Origin: Bacteroidota bacterium | GTDB taxonomy: Bacteria; Bacteroidota; Bacteroidia; Flavobacteriales_F; PHOS-HE28 | Direction: 5' to 3' | NCBI GenBank assembly: GCA_023430325.1 | Contig: JAEZAU010000190.1 | Coordinates: forward strand, 1 to 34,509 | DNA length: 34,509 nt | In this document: in pieces, positions 14,992 through 22,659 of the stretch | How the letters are laid out: each line of letters starts with the position of its first letter | How positions within the stretch are numbered: position 1 is the first letter of the stretch | The notes under the pieces: generated by a model | Seen by the model: only the letters and a program-made list of their open reading frames with translations | Database searches by the model: none | Told to the model about the DNA's origin: nothing | Translations under genes and position numbers: made by a program

Positions 14992-17928
14992 CTATCGGAT
15001 CACGGTGAACCGTCTTTCACTCTTCCCCTTATCGTCCCGAAGCCGGAGCATATACTGCCCTTCTGCCAGACCGCCGACATTCAGCTGAAAGGAGGTCATC
15101 GTTACGCGGATCGGTGGAAGTACGATGCGGCCTGTAAGGTCCATTACTTCGACCATCGATCCAACCGCGACATCCTCGATCCGAACGTTCAAAATATCCC
15201 GCACGGGGTCCGGATAGACGATGGTGATCGACCCGGCTAGTTCAGGAATGGCGATCCCACCGAGCAGGTCCCATACCTGTATATCATCAATGGCGGCTTC
15301 CACTAGGCTTCCGCCATCAAGATATTCACCAGGTCTTATGCTGTCGCTTGCAAGGAACTTGATCTTGAACTGGGCGCTGGGTTCCACATGATCGCTCACC
15401 CGGAAGGCCATCCTGCGCCAGTTGCGCTCACTGGTCTTCGTGTCTTCCACGGCCACCCAATCGGCGCCGTTATTATTGCTTATGTAGACCTGCCACCAGT
15501 CAGCACCGGGGTTAGCGCCGCCAGGCGGATCGTTGGTGTACCAGCGCCAATAGGTGATCACCGGTTCATCATAGATGCTCAGATCGATGGTGCTGCTCAT
15601 CAACGTGGTGGTACCGCCATCCACATCATTCTCTCCGAGGCCTGCGGAGGCGCTCGTGGCGTTGCCGGTGACCCAGCAGAATGCACCGCCAGGTGTATGT
15701 TGATGGTCGGGCTGTACGAGCTGGCTCTGGCCTGAAGTGGTCTCGTAGGAGCCGATCGGAATGTCCCACGTCCATTCACCGGTGGTGGCATTGTCCGAAG
15801 CGATGCCTGAATTGAAGAATCCCAATTCTGAGATGTCATCACCATCCTCCGTGGCATTCACTTCCAATCCCACCAGGATGAAATAAGGCAGGTTGGGATC
15901 TTCCAATGCAGCACCGATAGGTTCCACGGAACTCAGGTTGCCGAAAATGTCCTCGATCGCGAGATAATAGGCTATCACCGTGCCCTGGGGTTGTGCAGGT
16001 ATGGAGGCCGACCACTGCGAACCTGCTGTATTGGCCATGAGCACATCCTGCCAGGTGTTCTCATTGTTGATGCGGTAGAATGCGCGTACACCGCTCATGT
16101 ACGTATTGAACGGGAATGACACGTTCACGTTCGCTGCCAACGCGATCTGCTCTTCGGCAGGTGCTTCCTCCCACGCGGTATGCTGAAGATCCACGTTGCT
16201 CAACAACGTGATGCCATGGATCGCGAAGGCCTCTACGATGGCTGCGCCGTTGGGCGTTCCGTTCGTGATATCGGCATCATCATCATCGGCCTGCAACACA
16301 TCGATCAATACATCACGAAAAGCCACTCCCTCCTGGCCATTGAAGGCTGCGGCCTGCAGACCCGGATAGGCTTCAGCGAAAAGCTGCATGGTAAGGTCCA
16401 TGTCCTGGCCGAGCAACATGTACGTATCCCACCACGCCCCGGCGATGATCTCTCCATCGGCATGGGTCTCACCAACGATATGGATCGGGTACACTTTGGG
16501 ATCTTCATCATAGCGGCGGATCGATGAGTTCGGATCGTCGATCATATAACCCGGCGCCAAGATCGGGTTCTCCGTGAGAGAGAAAGCCCACACATCGGCA
16601 TAGCCTTCGTTCATGGCGCCGTTGTTGAACCAGTTCCCGAGGCTCTGGTAGAAGTTGTCGTTGATACCATGGCCGTATTCATGATAGACCACATCGCCGA
16701 TGGAGGCCAGTGAATGACAGCCGTTGCCCTGGGAGTAGAAATTGATGGAACTACCGTCGTAATAGGCATTACAATCGCCCCCGCTAACGTCCACGTTCGT
16801 GGTCAACGCCATGTCCATCCCCGTGAAGGTGGGAAGCAGATCGTTCACCTGCTGGTGGATCTTGTTCACGAAATTGTATGCGCTGAGCTGACGCACGTTC
16901 GCCGTTCCATCAAGGCTCACGGTGTTAGATCCCTCGTTCAACGAAAGGGTGATCGAAGGGATCACATTGTTGGTGTACACGGTGGACCATCTGCCGCGTA
17001 ATGGGACCTGTGCGCTCACAGGACCGGCCACCCCCGTGGAAACAAAGCCGTTCACATCAGTGTAATGGAAGCTTCCATTTATTGAGATCCGCAGATCGGG
17101 AAGACCCACGACCTCCGTGGGTGTAAGCGTGTTCACCGGGAACACCGTTCCGTTCACCTGCACATCGGCACCCACATCATCACCGCCACCATGACCGCAG
17201 GAAAGCACTTCATCCCAGCGATACCAGAGCTTGCCGGTATGCGCATCCACCCAGCAGCGGTAGCGTGATGGACGAGATCCGATCCTGGCGTTGACGAAGA
17301 CCTCATGCACCAGACGGTGGTCCATCCCGGCCGCTGCCGGTACAGGCAGGATCTTCAGGACAGGGCCGGCCGTGCTGGCCTGCACACCTTCCACTCCGGC
17401 ACTTGCCAGCGAGAAGGCGGCCGCACCATCTATCATCGGCGTCATATCGATCTCAATGTCATCATGTACATCGAGCGTGAAGGAGATGACCCGAAGCTGT
17501 TGATCGAGCTTCACCAGCAGATCGGTGGCGATCACAGGAAGTCCGTCATGTATCTGTGTGAAATGGATGTATGTGTGCTTGCTGGTCTGAAAAGTTCCTG
17601 CATGCGCAAGCTCCTCCATCGGCACGCCGAACAGCGAAAGATCCTCGCTCATGAACTGCAAGGCCCTATCCTCCAGCGATCCTCCGGAAGTGGAGATCGG
17701 AGGACCGAAAGCGCGATGTGGCTTCCGGCTGTGCTCATCGAATTCCACCGCCCAACCGGGATGCGCATCCTTGAAAATTTTCCATGGACCGGAATTCCTC
17801 AATTGTTCCTGCACATGCCTGTCGGCGATCTGTGGCTTGGTGATGATCTCGTTCAAATTCCAGCGGCCGTTCTGGGCAATGATGGATCCGGAGATCAACA
17901 AACATGAAAAGAGTATGGAGGTACGCAT
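14992..17928 (-). CDS. Secreted M36-like zinc metallopeptidase with T9SS sorting domain
   Basis: A large exported protease of 978 residues. Layout: signal peptide (to about residue 21, ISGSIIAQ); an FTP/PepSY-type propeptide (LEDRALQFMSEDLSLFG... IHFTQIHDGLPVIATDLLVKLD); the catalytic domain with zinc site VVYHEYGHGIND (His416, His420) and the third ligand in AMNEGYADVW (Glu441), a fungalysin/M36-type arrangement; beta-sandwich modules; and a C-terminal type A T9SS sorting domain (VYPDPVRDILNV... GLAEGQYMLRLRDDKGKSERRFTVIR). It should thus be exported by Sec, then released or anchored at the surface by type IX secretion. I chose the ATG at 17928 over an upstream GTG at 17937. It probably digests extracellular protein for nutrition. 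Confidence 0.93.
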   Translation of the reverse strand: MRTSILFSCLLISGSIIAQNGRWNLNEIITKPQIADRHVQEQLRNSGPWKIFKDAHPGWAVEFDEHSRKPHRAFGPPISTSGGSLEDRALQFMSEDLSLFGVPMEELAHAGTFQTSKHTYIHFTQIHDGLPVIATDLLVKLDQQLRVISFTLDVHDDIEIDMTPMIDGAAAFSLASAGVEGVQASTAGPVLKILPVPAAAGMDHRLVHEVFVNARIGSRPSRYRCWVDAHTGKLWYRWDEVLSCGHGGGDDVGADVQVNGTVFPVNTLTPTEVVGLPDLRISINGSFHYTDVNGFVSTGVAGPVSAQVPLRGRWSTVYTNNVIPSITLSLNEGSNTVSLDGTANVRQLSAYNFVNKIHQQVNDLLPTFTGMDMALTTNVDVSGGDCNAYYDGSSINFYSQGNGCHSLASIGDVVYHEYGHGINDNFYQSLGNWFNNGAMNEGYADVWAFSLTENPILAPGYMIDDPNSSIRRYDEDPKVYPIHIVGETHADGEIIAGAWWDTYMLLGQDMDLTMQLFAEAYPGLQAAAFNGQEGVAFRDVLIDVLQADDDDADITNGTPNGAAIVEAFAIHGITLLSNVDLQHTAWEEAPAEEQIALAANVNVSFPFNTYMSGVRAFYRINNENTWQDVLMANTAGSQWSASIPAQPQGTVIAYYLAIEDIFGNLSSVEPIGAALEDPNLPYFILVGLEVNATEDGDDISELGFFNSGIASDNATTGEWTWDIPIGSYETTSGQSQLVQPDHQHTPGGAFCWVTGNATSASAGLGENDVDGGTTTLMSSTIDLSIYDEPVITYWRWYTNDPPGGANPGADWWQVYISNNNGADWVAVEDTKTSERNWRRMAFRVSDHVEPSAQFKIKFLASDSIRPGEYLDGGSLVEAAIDDIQVWDLLGGIAIPELAGSITIVYPDPVRDILNVRIEDVAVGSMVEVMDLTGRIVLPPIRVTMTSFQLNVGGLAEGQYMLRLRDDKGKSERRFTVIR

Positions 17929-17978
17929 GGGGAACACGCAATGGGGACTTCGAATATCGCAAAAAAGAACGTCGATCC

Positions 17979-18752
17979 CTACTGCACATCCACCTTCAGG
18001 CCATCATAGGCCAGGTGGATGCCTTCCGGCAGTTCGCGTTCCACCTCTTCATGGCGGCCCATCAGGTGGCTGATATGCGTGAAGAACGTGAGCCGTGCGC
18101 CGATCCTTTGCGCGATCGCGATCGCCTCCTTCAAGTTCAGGTGGGAAATGTGTTCCTGCTGGCGCAGCGCGTTCAACACCAATACATCGGTGCCCTCGAG
18201 CTTCGCCATCTGGCGCTCATCGATCGTTTTGGCGTCAGTGATATATGCCAGGCCACCGATCCGGTAGCCGAGCACCGGCATCTGGTAATGCATCACTTCC
18301 AAAGGTGCCACATCCACATCAGCGGCCTTGAAATGCTGCCCCTCCACTTCATGCAACCTGAATTCAGGCACACCGGGATAGCGGTGCACGGCGAACGCAT
18401 AATGAAAAGTGCGTTTCACCGCTTCCAGCGTGGCGGCATTCGCATGAATGTCCATTGCTCTTCCCTGGCTGAAGTTGAATGATCGCAGATCGTCCATGCC
18501 CGCTATATGGTCCATGTGTTCGTGCGTTAGCAATACGGCATCGAGATGCTTCACGTCATGGGCGAGCATCTGTTGCCGCATGTCAGGTCCGGCATCGATC
18601 AACAAACTGGCGTCACCGGCATGCACCAGGGCAGAAGTGCGCAGCCTGTTATCCTTCTCATCAGGACTTCGGCAGACGCGGCACTCGCAACCGATCACGG
18701 GCACACCCTGGCTGGTGCCGGTACCTAGAAAACGGATGCTAAGCGGCTGCAT
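17979..18752 (-). CDS. MBL-fold metallo-hydrolase, PhnP-like
   Basis: A 257-residue cytoplasmic metallo-beta-lactamase-fold protein. It has FLGTGTSQGVPVIGCECRVC at the N-terminus, a pattern with a paired-cysteine zinc site as in PhnP-type phosphodiesterases, then LLTHEHMDHIAGMDDLR (the THxHxDH dinuclear metal site) and, at the C-terminal end, FFTHISHLMG. PhnP proper hydrolyses cyclic phosphoribosyl phosphate in phosphonate use, but no phn genes are nearby, so the substrate here is open. ATG codons at 18770 and 18752 are both in frame; 18752 gives the family's usual N-terminus and follows a promoter-like box. Confidence 0.92.
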   Translation of the reverse strand: MQPLSIRFLGTGTSQGVPVIGCECRVCRSPDEKDNRLRTSALVHAGDASLLIDAGPDMRQQMLAHDVKHLDAVLLTHEHMDHIAGMDDLRSFNFSQGRAMDIHANAATLEAVKRTFHYAFAVHRYPGVPEFRLHEVEGQHFKAADVDVAPLEVMHYQMPVLGYRIGGLAYITDAKTIDERQMAKLEGTDVLVLNALRQQEHISHLNLKEAIAIAQRIGARLTFFTHISHLMGRHEEVERELPEGIHLAYDGLKVDVQ

Positions 18753-18756
18753 GGGC

Positions 18757-18764
18757 CAAATATC
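18757..18764 (-). promoter_or_regulatory. Possible -7 box of the MBL hydrolase gene
   Basis: The minus strand reads GATATTTG (one mismatch to TAnnTTTG), four bases before the preferred start at 18752. This would give an almost leaderless mRNA. Confidence 0.4.
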
Positions 18765-18789
18765 GTTCATGCGTTCGGGATCGAAGCCT

Positions 18790-18797
18790 TACCTTCG
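18790..18797 (+). promoter_or_regulatory. -7 promoter box of tRNA-Ser
   Basis: TACCTTCG fits TAnnTTTG with one change and ends 12 bases before the mature tRNA 5' end, a plausible distance for a short tRNA leader. Confidence 0.55.
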
Positions 18798-18809
18798 CGC
18801 TCCCGCTCT

Positions 18810-18894
18810 GGAGAGGTGGCAGAGTGGTCGAATGCGGCGGTCTTGAAAACCGCTTTACCTACGGGTAACGGGGGTTCGAATCCCTCCCTCTCCG
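18810..18894 (+). tRNA. tRNA-Ser, anticodon TGA
   Basis: An 85-nt class II tRNA. The acceptor arms GGAGAGG (18810-18816) and CCTCTCC (18887-18893) pair perfectly. The anticodon stem GCGGT/ACCGC encloses the loop CTTGAAA, with anticodon TGA at 18844-18846. A long variable arm follows (CTACGGGTAA region), and the T-arm has GGTTCGAATCC. The discriminator is G, and the 3' CCA is not encoded. It reads UCA and related serine codons. It has its own promoter-like box and a strong terminator just downstream, so it is transcribed alone. Confidence 0.97.
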
Positions 18895-18904
18895 CCGATC
18901 ATGG

Positions 18905-18932
18905 GCCGTTGTCCGAAGGACAGCGGCTTTTT
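18905..18932 (+). terminator. Terminator of tRNA-Ser
   Basis: GCCGTTGTCC-GAA-GGACAGCGGC is a 10-bp hairpin with one G-U pair and a 3-base loop, followed by TTTTTG. It lies 10 bases beyond the tRNA. Confidence 0.85.
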
Positions 18933-18962
18933 GTTTGCGGTTACAACTTCGGCTCCAACCAC

Positions 18963-18970
18963 TACTTTTG
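18963..18970 (+). promoter_or_regulatory. -7 promoter box of ndk
   Basis: TACTTTTG is a perfect TAnnTTTG match, 20 bases before the ndk ATG. A TTTG at 18934-18937 lies 25 bases upstream, somewhat far for a -33 element. Confidence 0.6.
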
Positions 18971-18990
18971 CGCCGCTTTTAAAGAACCAT

Positions 18991-19410
18991 ATGGCAGGCA
19001 ACAGGACCTTCACAATGATCAAACCGGAAGCGGTGGCCGCAGGCAACGCCGGGAAGATCATTGACATGATCATCAACAAAGGCTTCCGCATCATCGCGCT
19101 GAAGTACACCGCACTTTCTACCGAGGAGGCCGGCAAGTTCTACGAGGTGCACAAGGATCGCCCGTTCTATGGCGAGCTCGTGGGCTACATGGCCAGCGGC
19201 CCCATCTTCGCTGCGATCCTAGAAAAAGACAATGCCGTGGAGGATTTCCGCAAGTTGATCGGAGCAACGGATCCAGCGCAGGCCGATGATGGGACCATCC
19301 GCAAGCGCTTCGCCGAGAGCAAGGCCAAGAACGCGGTGCATGGCAGCGATAGCGATGAGAACGCCGAGATAGAAGGGAACTTCTTCTTCAGCGGAAGGGA
19401 ACGGTTCTGA
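18991..19410 (+). CDS. ndk: Nucleoside diphosphate kinase
   Basis: Transfers the gamma-phosphate between nucleoside tri- and diphosphates to balance NTP and dNTP pools. The 139-residue product is the standard bacterial length. It opens with NRTFTMIKPEAV (ATP-contacting Lys11), has FYEVHKDRPFYGELVGYMASGP, and ends with NAVHGSDSDENAEIE, in which His117 is the phosphorylated catalytic residue. The frame is open further upstream into the tRNA, but the ATG at 18991 fits the family and the promoter box. It is monocistronic, with a strong terminator following. Confidence 0.97.
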   Translation: MAGNRTFTMIKPEAVAAGNAGKIIDMIINKGFRIIALKYTALSTEEAGKFYEVHKDRPFYGELVGYMASGPIFAAILEKDNAVEDFRKLIGATDPAQADDGTIRKRFAESKAKNAVHGSDSDENAEIEGNFFFSGRERF

Positions 19411-19428
19411 TCGAGACCGATCTTGATG

Positions 19429-19462
19429 GACGGCACTACCGGAAGGTGGTGCCGTCTTTTTT
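19429..19462 (+). terminator. Rho-independent terminator of ndk
   Basis: GACGGCACTACC-GGAA-GGTGGTGCCGTC is a 12-bp hairpin with one G-U pair, followed by six T residues. The last two T positions are also part of the stop codon of the convergent small membrane protein gene. Confidence 0.92.
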
Positions 19463-19622
19463 ACCGGTTCAACGCCCGGACCACCATTACCACGATACAG
19501 ATAAGGAACATGATCAAGCTTATGCGGTTCACGCCATGCATGAAGCGCAGGCTCGGATCACGATCGCCTTTGCGGAAAAAGGTGGCCGGGGTGAGGTAAT
19601 GAAGGATGCGTTGGAGGAACAT
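19461..19622 (-). CDS. Small membrane protein, DUF6728-like
   Basis: A 53-residue protein: MFLQRILHYLTP, a charged turn (RKGDRDPS), then RFMHGVNRISLIMFLICIVV and MVVRALNR, which form a single C-terminal transmembrane segment. The length and arrangement (short amphipathic start, HxxNxIS before one TM helix, basic end) resemble Bacteroidota DUF6728 proteins as I remember them; the function of that family is unknown. It is 34 bases downstream of doxX on the same strand and probably co-transcribed with it. Its TAA stop overlaps the T-tract of the convergent ndk terminator. Confidence 0.7.
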   Translation of the reverse strand: MFLQRILHYLTPATFFRKGDRDPSLRFMHGVNRISLIMFLICIVVMVVRALNR

Positions 19623-19656
19623 CGATCGGTATTGCGTGCAGTGAAGTTACTTCCGA

Positions 19657-20055
19657 TCAACGGAACGAGATCCGATCTACCGAATAGCGGCCGCTTCCTG
19701 TGAAGAAAAGTGTGATGAATATGATCAAAAAGATCACGGCCAGTTCCTTCTCCTTAAAGGGATCGTCGCCATGTACCATGAAAACGATCACCGCCATGCC
19801 GATGATCAGTGGAATGGTGGCCAACCTCGTCCATAGACCCAGCACCAGCAACGCACTGCATAGGAATTCGGCGACAATGATCAGTACCAGGGAGATCACC
19901 GGGCTTATTCCGAACGGATCGCTGAAGGTGTCCATCCGATCGGTAAAGTTCATGACCTTGGGAAGGCCATGCAGCCAGAACATGCTACCGCCTGCGCCAA
20001 CGCGCAGGAAGAGATAGCCCAGATCTTCGTTCACAGGCTCGCTGTTGAGCAACAT
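19657..20055 (-). CDS. DoxX-family membrane protein
   Basis: A 132-residue protein with four transmembrane helices (LGYLFLRVGAGGSMFWLHGLPKV, ISPVISLVLIIVAEFLCSALLVLG, ATIPLIIGMAVIVFMV, ELAVIFLIIFITLFFTGSG), the DoxX/SURF4-like arrangement, ending with GSGRYSVDRISFR, the family's usual end. DoxX proteins are linked to quinone-dependent or thiosulfate oxidation and to redox stress, but the role of stand-alone copies is unclear. The frame stays open upstream to 20337, where it runs antisense to the TPR gene; I take ATG 20055, which gives a normal DoxX N-terminus and leaves a divergent promoter space. A GAACTTCG on the minus strand about 20 bases upstream may be its -7 box. Confidence 0.88.
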   Translation of the reverse strand: MLLNSEPVNEDLGYLFLRVGAGGSMFWLHGLPKVMNFTDRMDTFSDPFGISPVISLVLIIVAEFLCSALLVLGLWTRLATIPLIIGMAVIVFMVHGDDPFKEKELAVIFLIIFITLFFTGSGRYSVDRISFR

Positions 20056-20173
20056 GTCTTGTGGAATGTGAGGCGAAGTTCGAACGTTCCTCAGCGCACC
20101 CGGCCTCGCAGTTCCATGAGTTATCCACCATCTGTTCTGCAACATTCCGATCCGCAGGCCGTAAGAACGGCGC

Positions 20174-20854
20174 ATGAAGGCGACCATCGCGATCATTTCC
20201 GGTCTGTTCACCCTGCACAGCCTTGCGCAGGAGGAGACCGCAGCCATGAGCCGTTCATTGAACAATTCCAAGGTTACTTCCAACGATGCCGCATCCGCAG
20301 GAGTTTCCGGGTTGGAGGCCGCACGCGTGCTCTTCACGGCCGGTGATCATCAAGGAGCGGTGGAAGTCTACAACGAACTTATCGAGCGCGATCCGAGGAA
20401 TGCCGCTGCTTTATGGGCACGTTCAGAGAGCTACGTACAATTGGGAGAACAACACCGGGCTGAGACCGATCTGTGGAATATTCTTGGCATCCATCAACGC
20501 GGTGCGTATGCTGAACGGGCTTTCTTGAAGCTAGGCGAGCATTCCATGGCCAACAATGATCCACGCAGTGCGGAGATCTTCTTCGATCGATATGTGCGTA
20601 TAGCGCCTGAAGAACCACAGGCATGGTGCAAACGTGGCATCGCCCGAATGGCCCTGCATCAGGATGAAGAAGCGCTCGATGATCTGCAACAGGCTATCGC
20701 ACTTGACCCTTACCTCGATCTGGCCCATGTGAACAAGGCACTGGTACTGTTACGTATGGGTTTCCGCCAGGAAGGTTGCGCAGCCCTGCAACTGGCACAT
20801 GACCTAGGAGACCTTTCCACAGAAGAGATGTTATTGATCCATTGCGATCGGTAG
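20174..20854 (+). CDS. Exported tetratricopeptide-repeat protein
   Basis: A 226-residue protein with a signal peptide (MKATIAIISGLFTLHSLAQ), a low-complexity serine/asparagine spacer, and then about four TPR units: VLFTAGDHQGAVEVYNELIERDPRN, AALWARSESYVQLGEQHRAETDL, AYAERAFLKLGEHSMANNDPRSAEIFFDRYVRIAPEEP and AWCKRGIARMALHQDEEALDDLQQAIALDPYL. It ends with a cysteine-containing segment (QEGCAALQLAHDLGDLST) often seen after TPRs in Bacteroidota proteins. It is probably a periplasmic interaction module; no partner is evident. It is divergent from doxX, with 118 bases between them. Confidence 0.85.
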   Translation: MKATIAIISGLFTLHSLAQEETAAMSRSLNNSKVTSNDAASAGVSGLEAARVLFTAGDHQGAVEVYNELIERDPRNAAALWARSESYVQLGEQHRAETDLWNILGIHQRGAYAERAFLKLGEHSMANNDPRSAEIFFDRYVRIAPEEPQAWCKRGIARMALHQDEEALDDLQQAIALDPYLDLAHVNKALVLLRMGFRQEGCAALQLAHDLGDLSTEEMLLIHCDR

Positions 20855-20879
20855 CGGATCGCCATCCACCATTGCCTGA

Positions 20880-20887
20880 TATTTTCG
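20880..20887 (+). promoter_or_regulatory. -7 promoter box of the Na/Pi cotransporter gene
   Basis: TATTTTCG (TAnnTTTG with one change) ends four bases before the ATG at 20892. With the usual spacing the transcript would begin at or next to the start codon. Confidence 0.5.
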
Positions 20888-20891
20888 CCCC

Positions 20892-22577
20892 ATGTGGGCG
20901 CACTTCGATGTCTGGCTGTTGTTGGCCGGGTTGGGGATCTTCCTCTTCGGCATCCGCCTGATCGAGGATTCCATTGCCAAACTTGGCGGCCGCAGTTTCA
21001 AACGGCTCGTTCGTGTAGGTACCAGCACCCGGGCCAAGGCGATCTTTACCGGTACCGCTGCCACGGCCATTCTTCAAAGCAGTTCAGCGGTAACGCTCAT
21101 GGCGCTCGCTTTCGTGGGTGCAGGCCTAGTCTCGCTTCAGAACGGTATCGGCATCGTGCTCGGCAGCAACATCGGTACCACCACCACCAGTTGGATCGTG
21201 GCCACGCTCGGATTCAAGCTGGACATTTCGCAGATCGCATTACCGATGATCGGCATCGGTGGGTCCATGCTCATCTTCCTGGGTTCCTCCGTTCGTTTCA
21301 GCCAGATCAGCCATTTATTGGTAGGCATCGGTTTCCTTTTTCTAGGGCTGGACCAGATGAAGGACAGCGTATCCGGATTCGCCGCACATGTGGACCCGTT
21401 GATGCTGGTGAATGCACGACCGTGGGCGTTCGTGGTCATGGGCGTGGTACTTACGGCGATCATGCAAAGTTCATCGGCCATGATGGCGATCTTGCTTACA
21501 GCGTTGTATGCGAACATATTTGATCTTCGGGAAGGTGCTTATGCGGTCATTGGCACCAACATCGGTACCACCTTCACCATTTTCCTGGGAGCCATCGGTG
21601 GCAACGTGGTGAAAAAACGGCTGGCCTGGACCCATCTACTCTTCAATCTTTTCGCAGGTGTATTGGCCGTACTGGGAATGGACTTTTACCTCCTGCTTAT
21701 CGAAAGTACCATGGGGGCCGGCAAAGATCCCATGATGGCCCTTGCCTTGTTCCATACCCTGTTCAATCTCGCCGGAGTACTTCTGTTCCTGCCGCTCATT
21801 GGGCACTTCTCAGTATTAATGGAAAGGTTCATCCCTGACAAGGTCGAACATCGTACGGTCTTCATTACACATACCGACGCACGGATCCCGGAAGCTGCCG
21901 TCGCAAGCGTGCAAAAGGAAGTCCATCGCCTGTTGGAAGAGACCCTGATCTTTCACCTCATATCGTTGGATATCGATCCCAGGCTTGTACTCCCGGCACG
22001 GCGTGTTGAAAACCTCAACTACCAGGATCGGTACCAGCGATTGAAGGAATTGCAGGCAGAGATAATCTCTTTCGTTACCGAGGTGGAACGGCATGAATTA
22101 ACGGAGACCGAATCGAAAGAGTTGAACAAGGCCATTCACTCGGCCCGCCTTGCATTGTATTCGGCCAAATCACTGAAGGATGTGAAGGCGAACATGGAAT
22201 CCTTTCAGGATGGTACGGACTTTCTGGACCGTTACCACGCTTCTTTGCGCAAACGTGTCATTGGTACGAATGCGAACCTCGCCCGCTTCATGGAGGATGC
22301 CACATTGAAAGTTACCACAGTGGAATTGGCGGCGCTGCTAAGGAAACTTGAACATGACGACCAGCAGGGCATGATCGATCTCACCACGGCCGCACGCAAC
22401 GGCGAACTGAAACCGATCGACCTTAGCACAACGTTCCTGGTGAACCGGGCCATCTACCGCAGCGGATATGATCTTGTGCTGGCCGTGGCCGAACTCATCC
22501 TGCCCCAGCAGGAATATCATACACTGGAAAAGGTGCTCGAGGTGGAAGAGTCCATGGGACCTCTGAATGCCGGATGA
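20892..22577 (+). CDS. Na/Pi cotransporter family protein with PhoU-like C-terminal domain
   Basis: A 561-residue inner-membrane phosphate carrier of the NptA/SLC34 group. Two inverted Na_Pi_cotrans repeats each have the diagnostic QSSSA: ATAILQSSSAVTLMALAFVGAGL with GSNIGTTTTSWIVATLG, and LTAIMQSSSAMMAILLTALYA with GTNIGTTFTIFLGAIGG. From about residue 330 a soluble helical region (VASVQKEVHRLLEETLIFHL... ELTETESKELNKAIHSARLALYSAKSLKDVK) resembles PhoU, which normally restrains phosphate uptake. It sits upstream of thrS but thrS has its own promoter box, so they are probably separate units. Whether it imports or exports phosphate cannot be told from sequence. Confidence 0.93.
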   Translation: MWAHFDVWLLLAGLGIFLFGIRLIEDSIAKLGGRSFKRLVRVGTSTRAKAIFTGTAATAILQSSSAVTLMALAFVGAGLVSLQNGIGIVLGSNIGTTTTSWIVATLGFKLDISQIALPMIGIGGSMLIFLGSSVRFSQISHLLVGIGFLFLGLDQMKDSVSGFAAHVDPLMLVNARPWAFVVMGVVLTAIMQSSSAMMAILLTALYANIFDLREGAYAVIGTNIGTTFTIFLGAIGGNVVKKRLAWTHLLFNLFAGVLAVLGMDFYLLLIESTMGAGKDPMMALALFHTLFNLAGVLLFLPLIGHFSVLMERFIPDKVEHRTVFITHTDARIPEAAVASVQKEVHRLLEETLIFHLISLDIDPRLVLPARRVENLNYQDRYQRLKELQAEIISFVTEVERHELTETESKELNKAIHSARLALYSAKSLKDVKANMESFQDGTDFLDRYHASLRKRVIGTNANLARFMEDATLKVTTVELAALLRKLEHDDQQGMIDLTTAARNGELKPIDLSTTFLVNRAIYRSGYDLVLAVAELILPQQEYHTLEKVLEVEESMGPLNAG

Positions 22578-22605
22578 TCATTCATCCCGTACGACCGGTT
22601 TCACC

Positions 22606-22613
22606 TACCTTTG
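22606..22613 (+). promoter_or_regulatory. -7 promoter box of thrS
   Basis: TACCTTTG is a perfect TAnnTTTG match, followed by a leader of about 40-45 bases before the thrS ATG at 22660. Confidence 0.6.
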
Positions 22614-22659
22614 CCGCCCTTCTGACAGACCCGATCGTATGGGCCTGCGGATGAAGTAG

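Noticed and set aside
20056..20337. N-terminal extension of the DoxX frame
   Set aside because: Not DoxX-like, and antisense to the start of the TPR gene; a normal DoxX start is at 20055.
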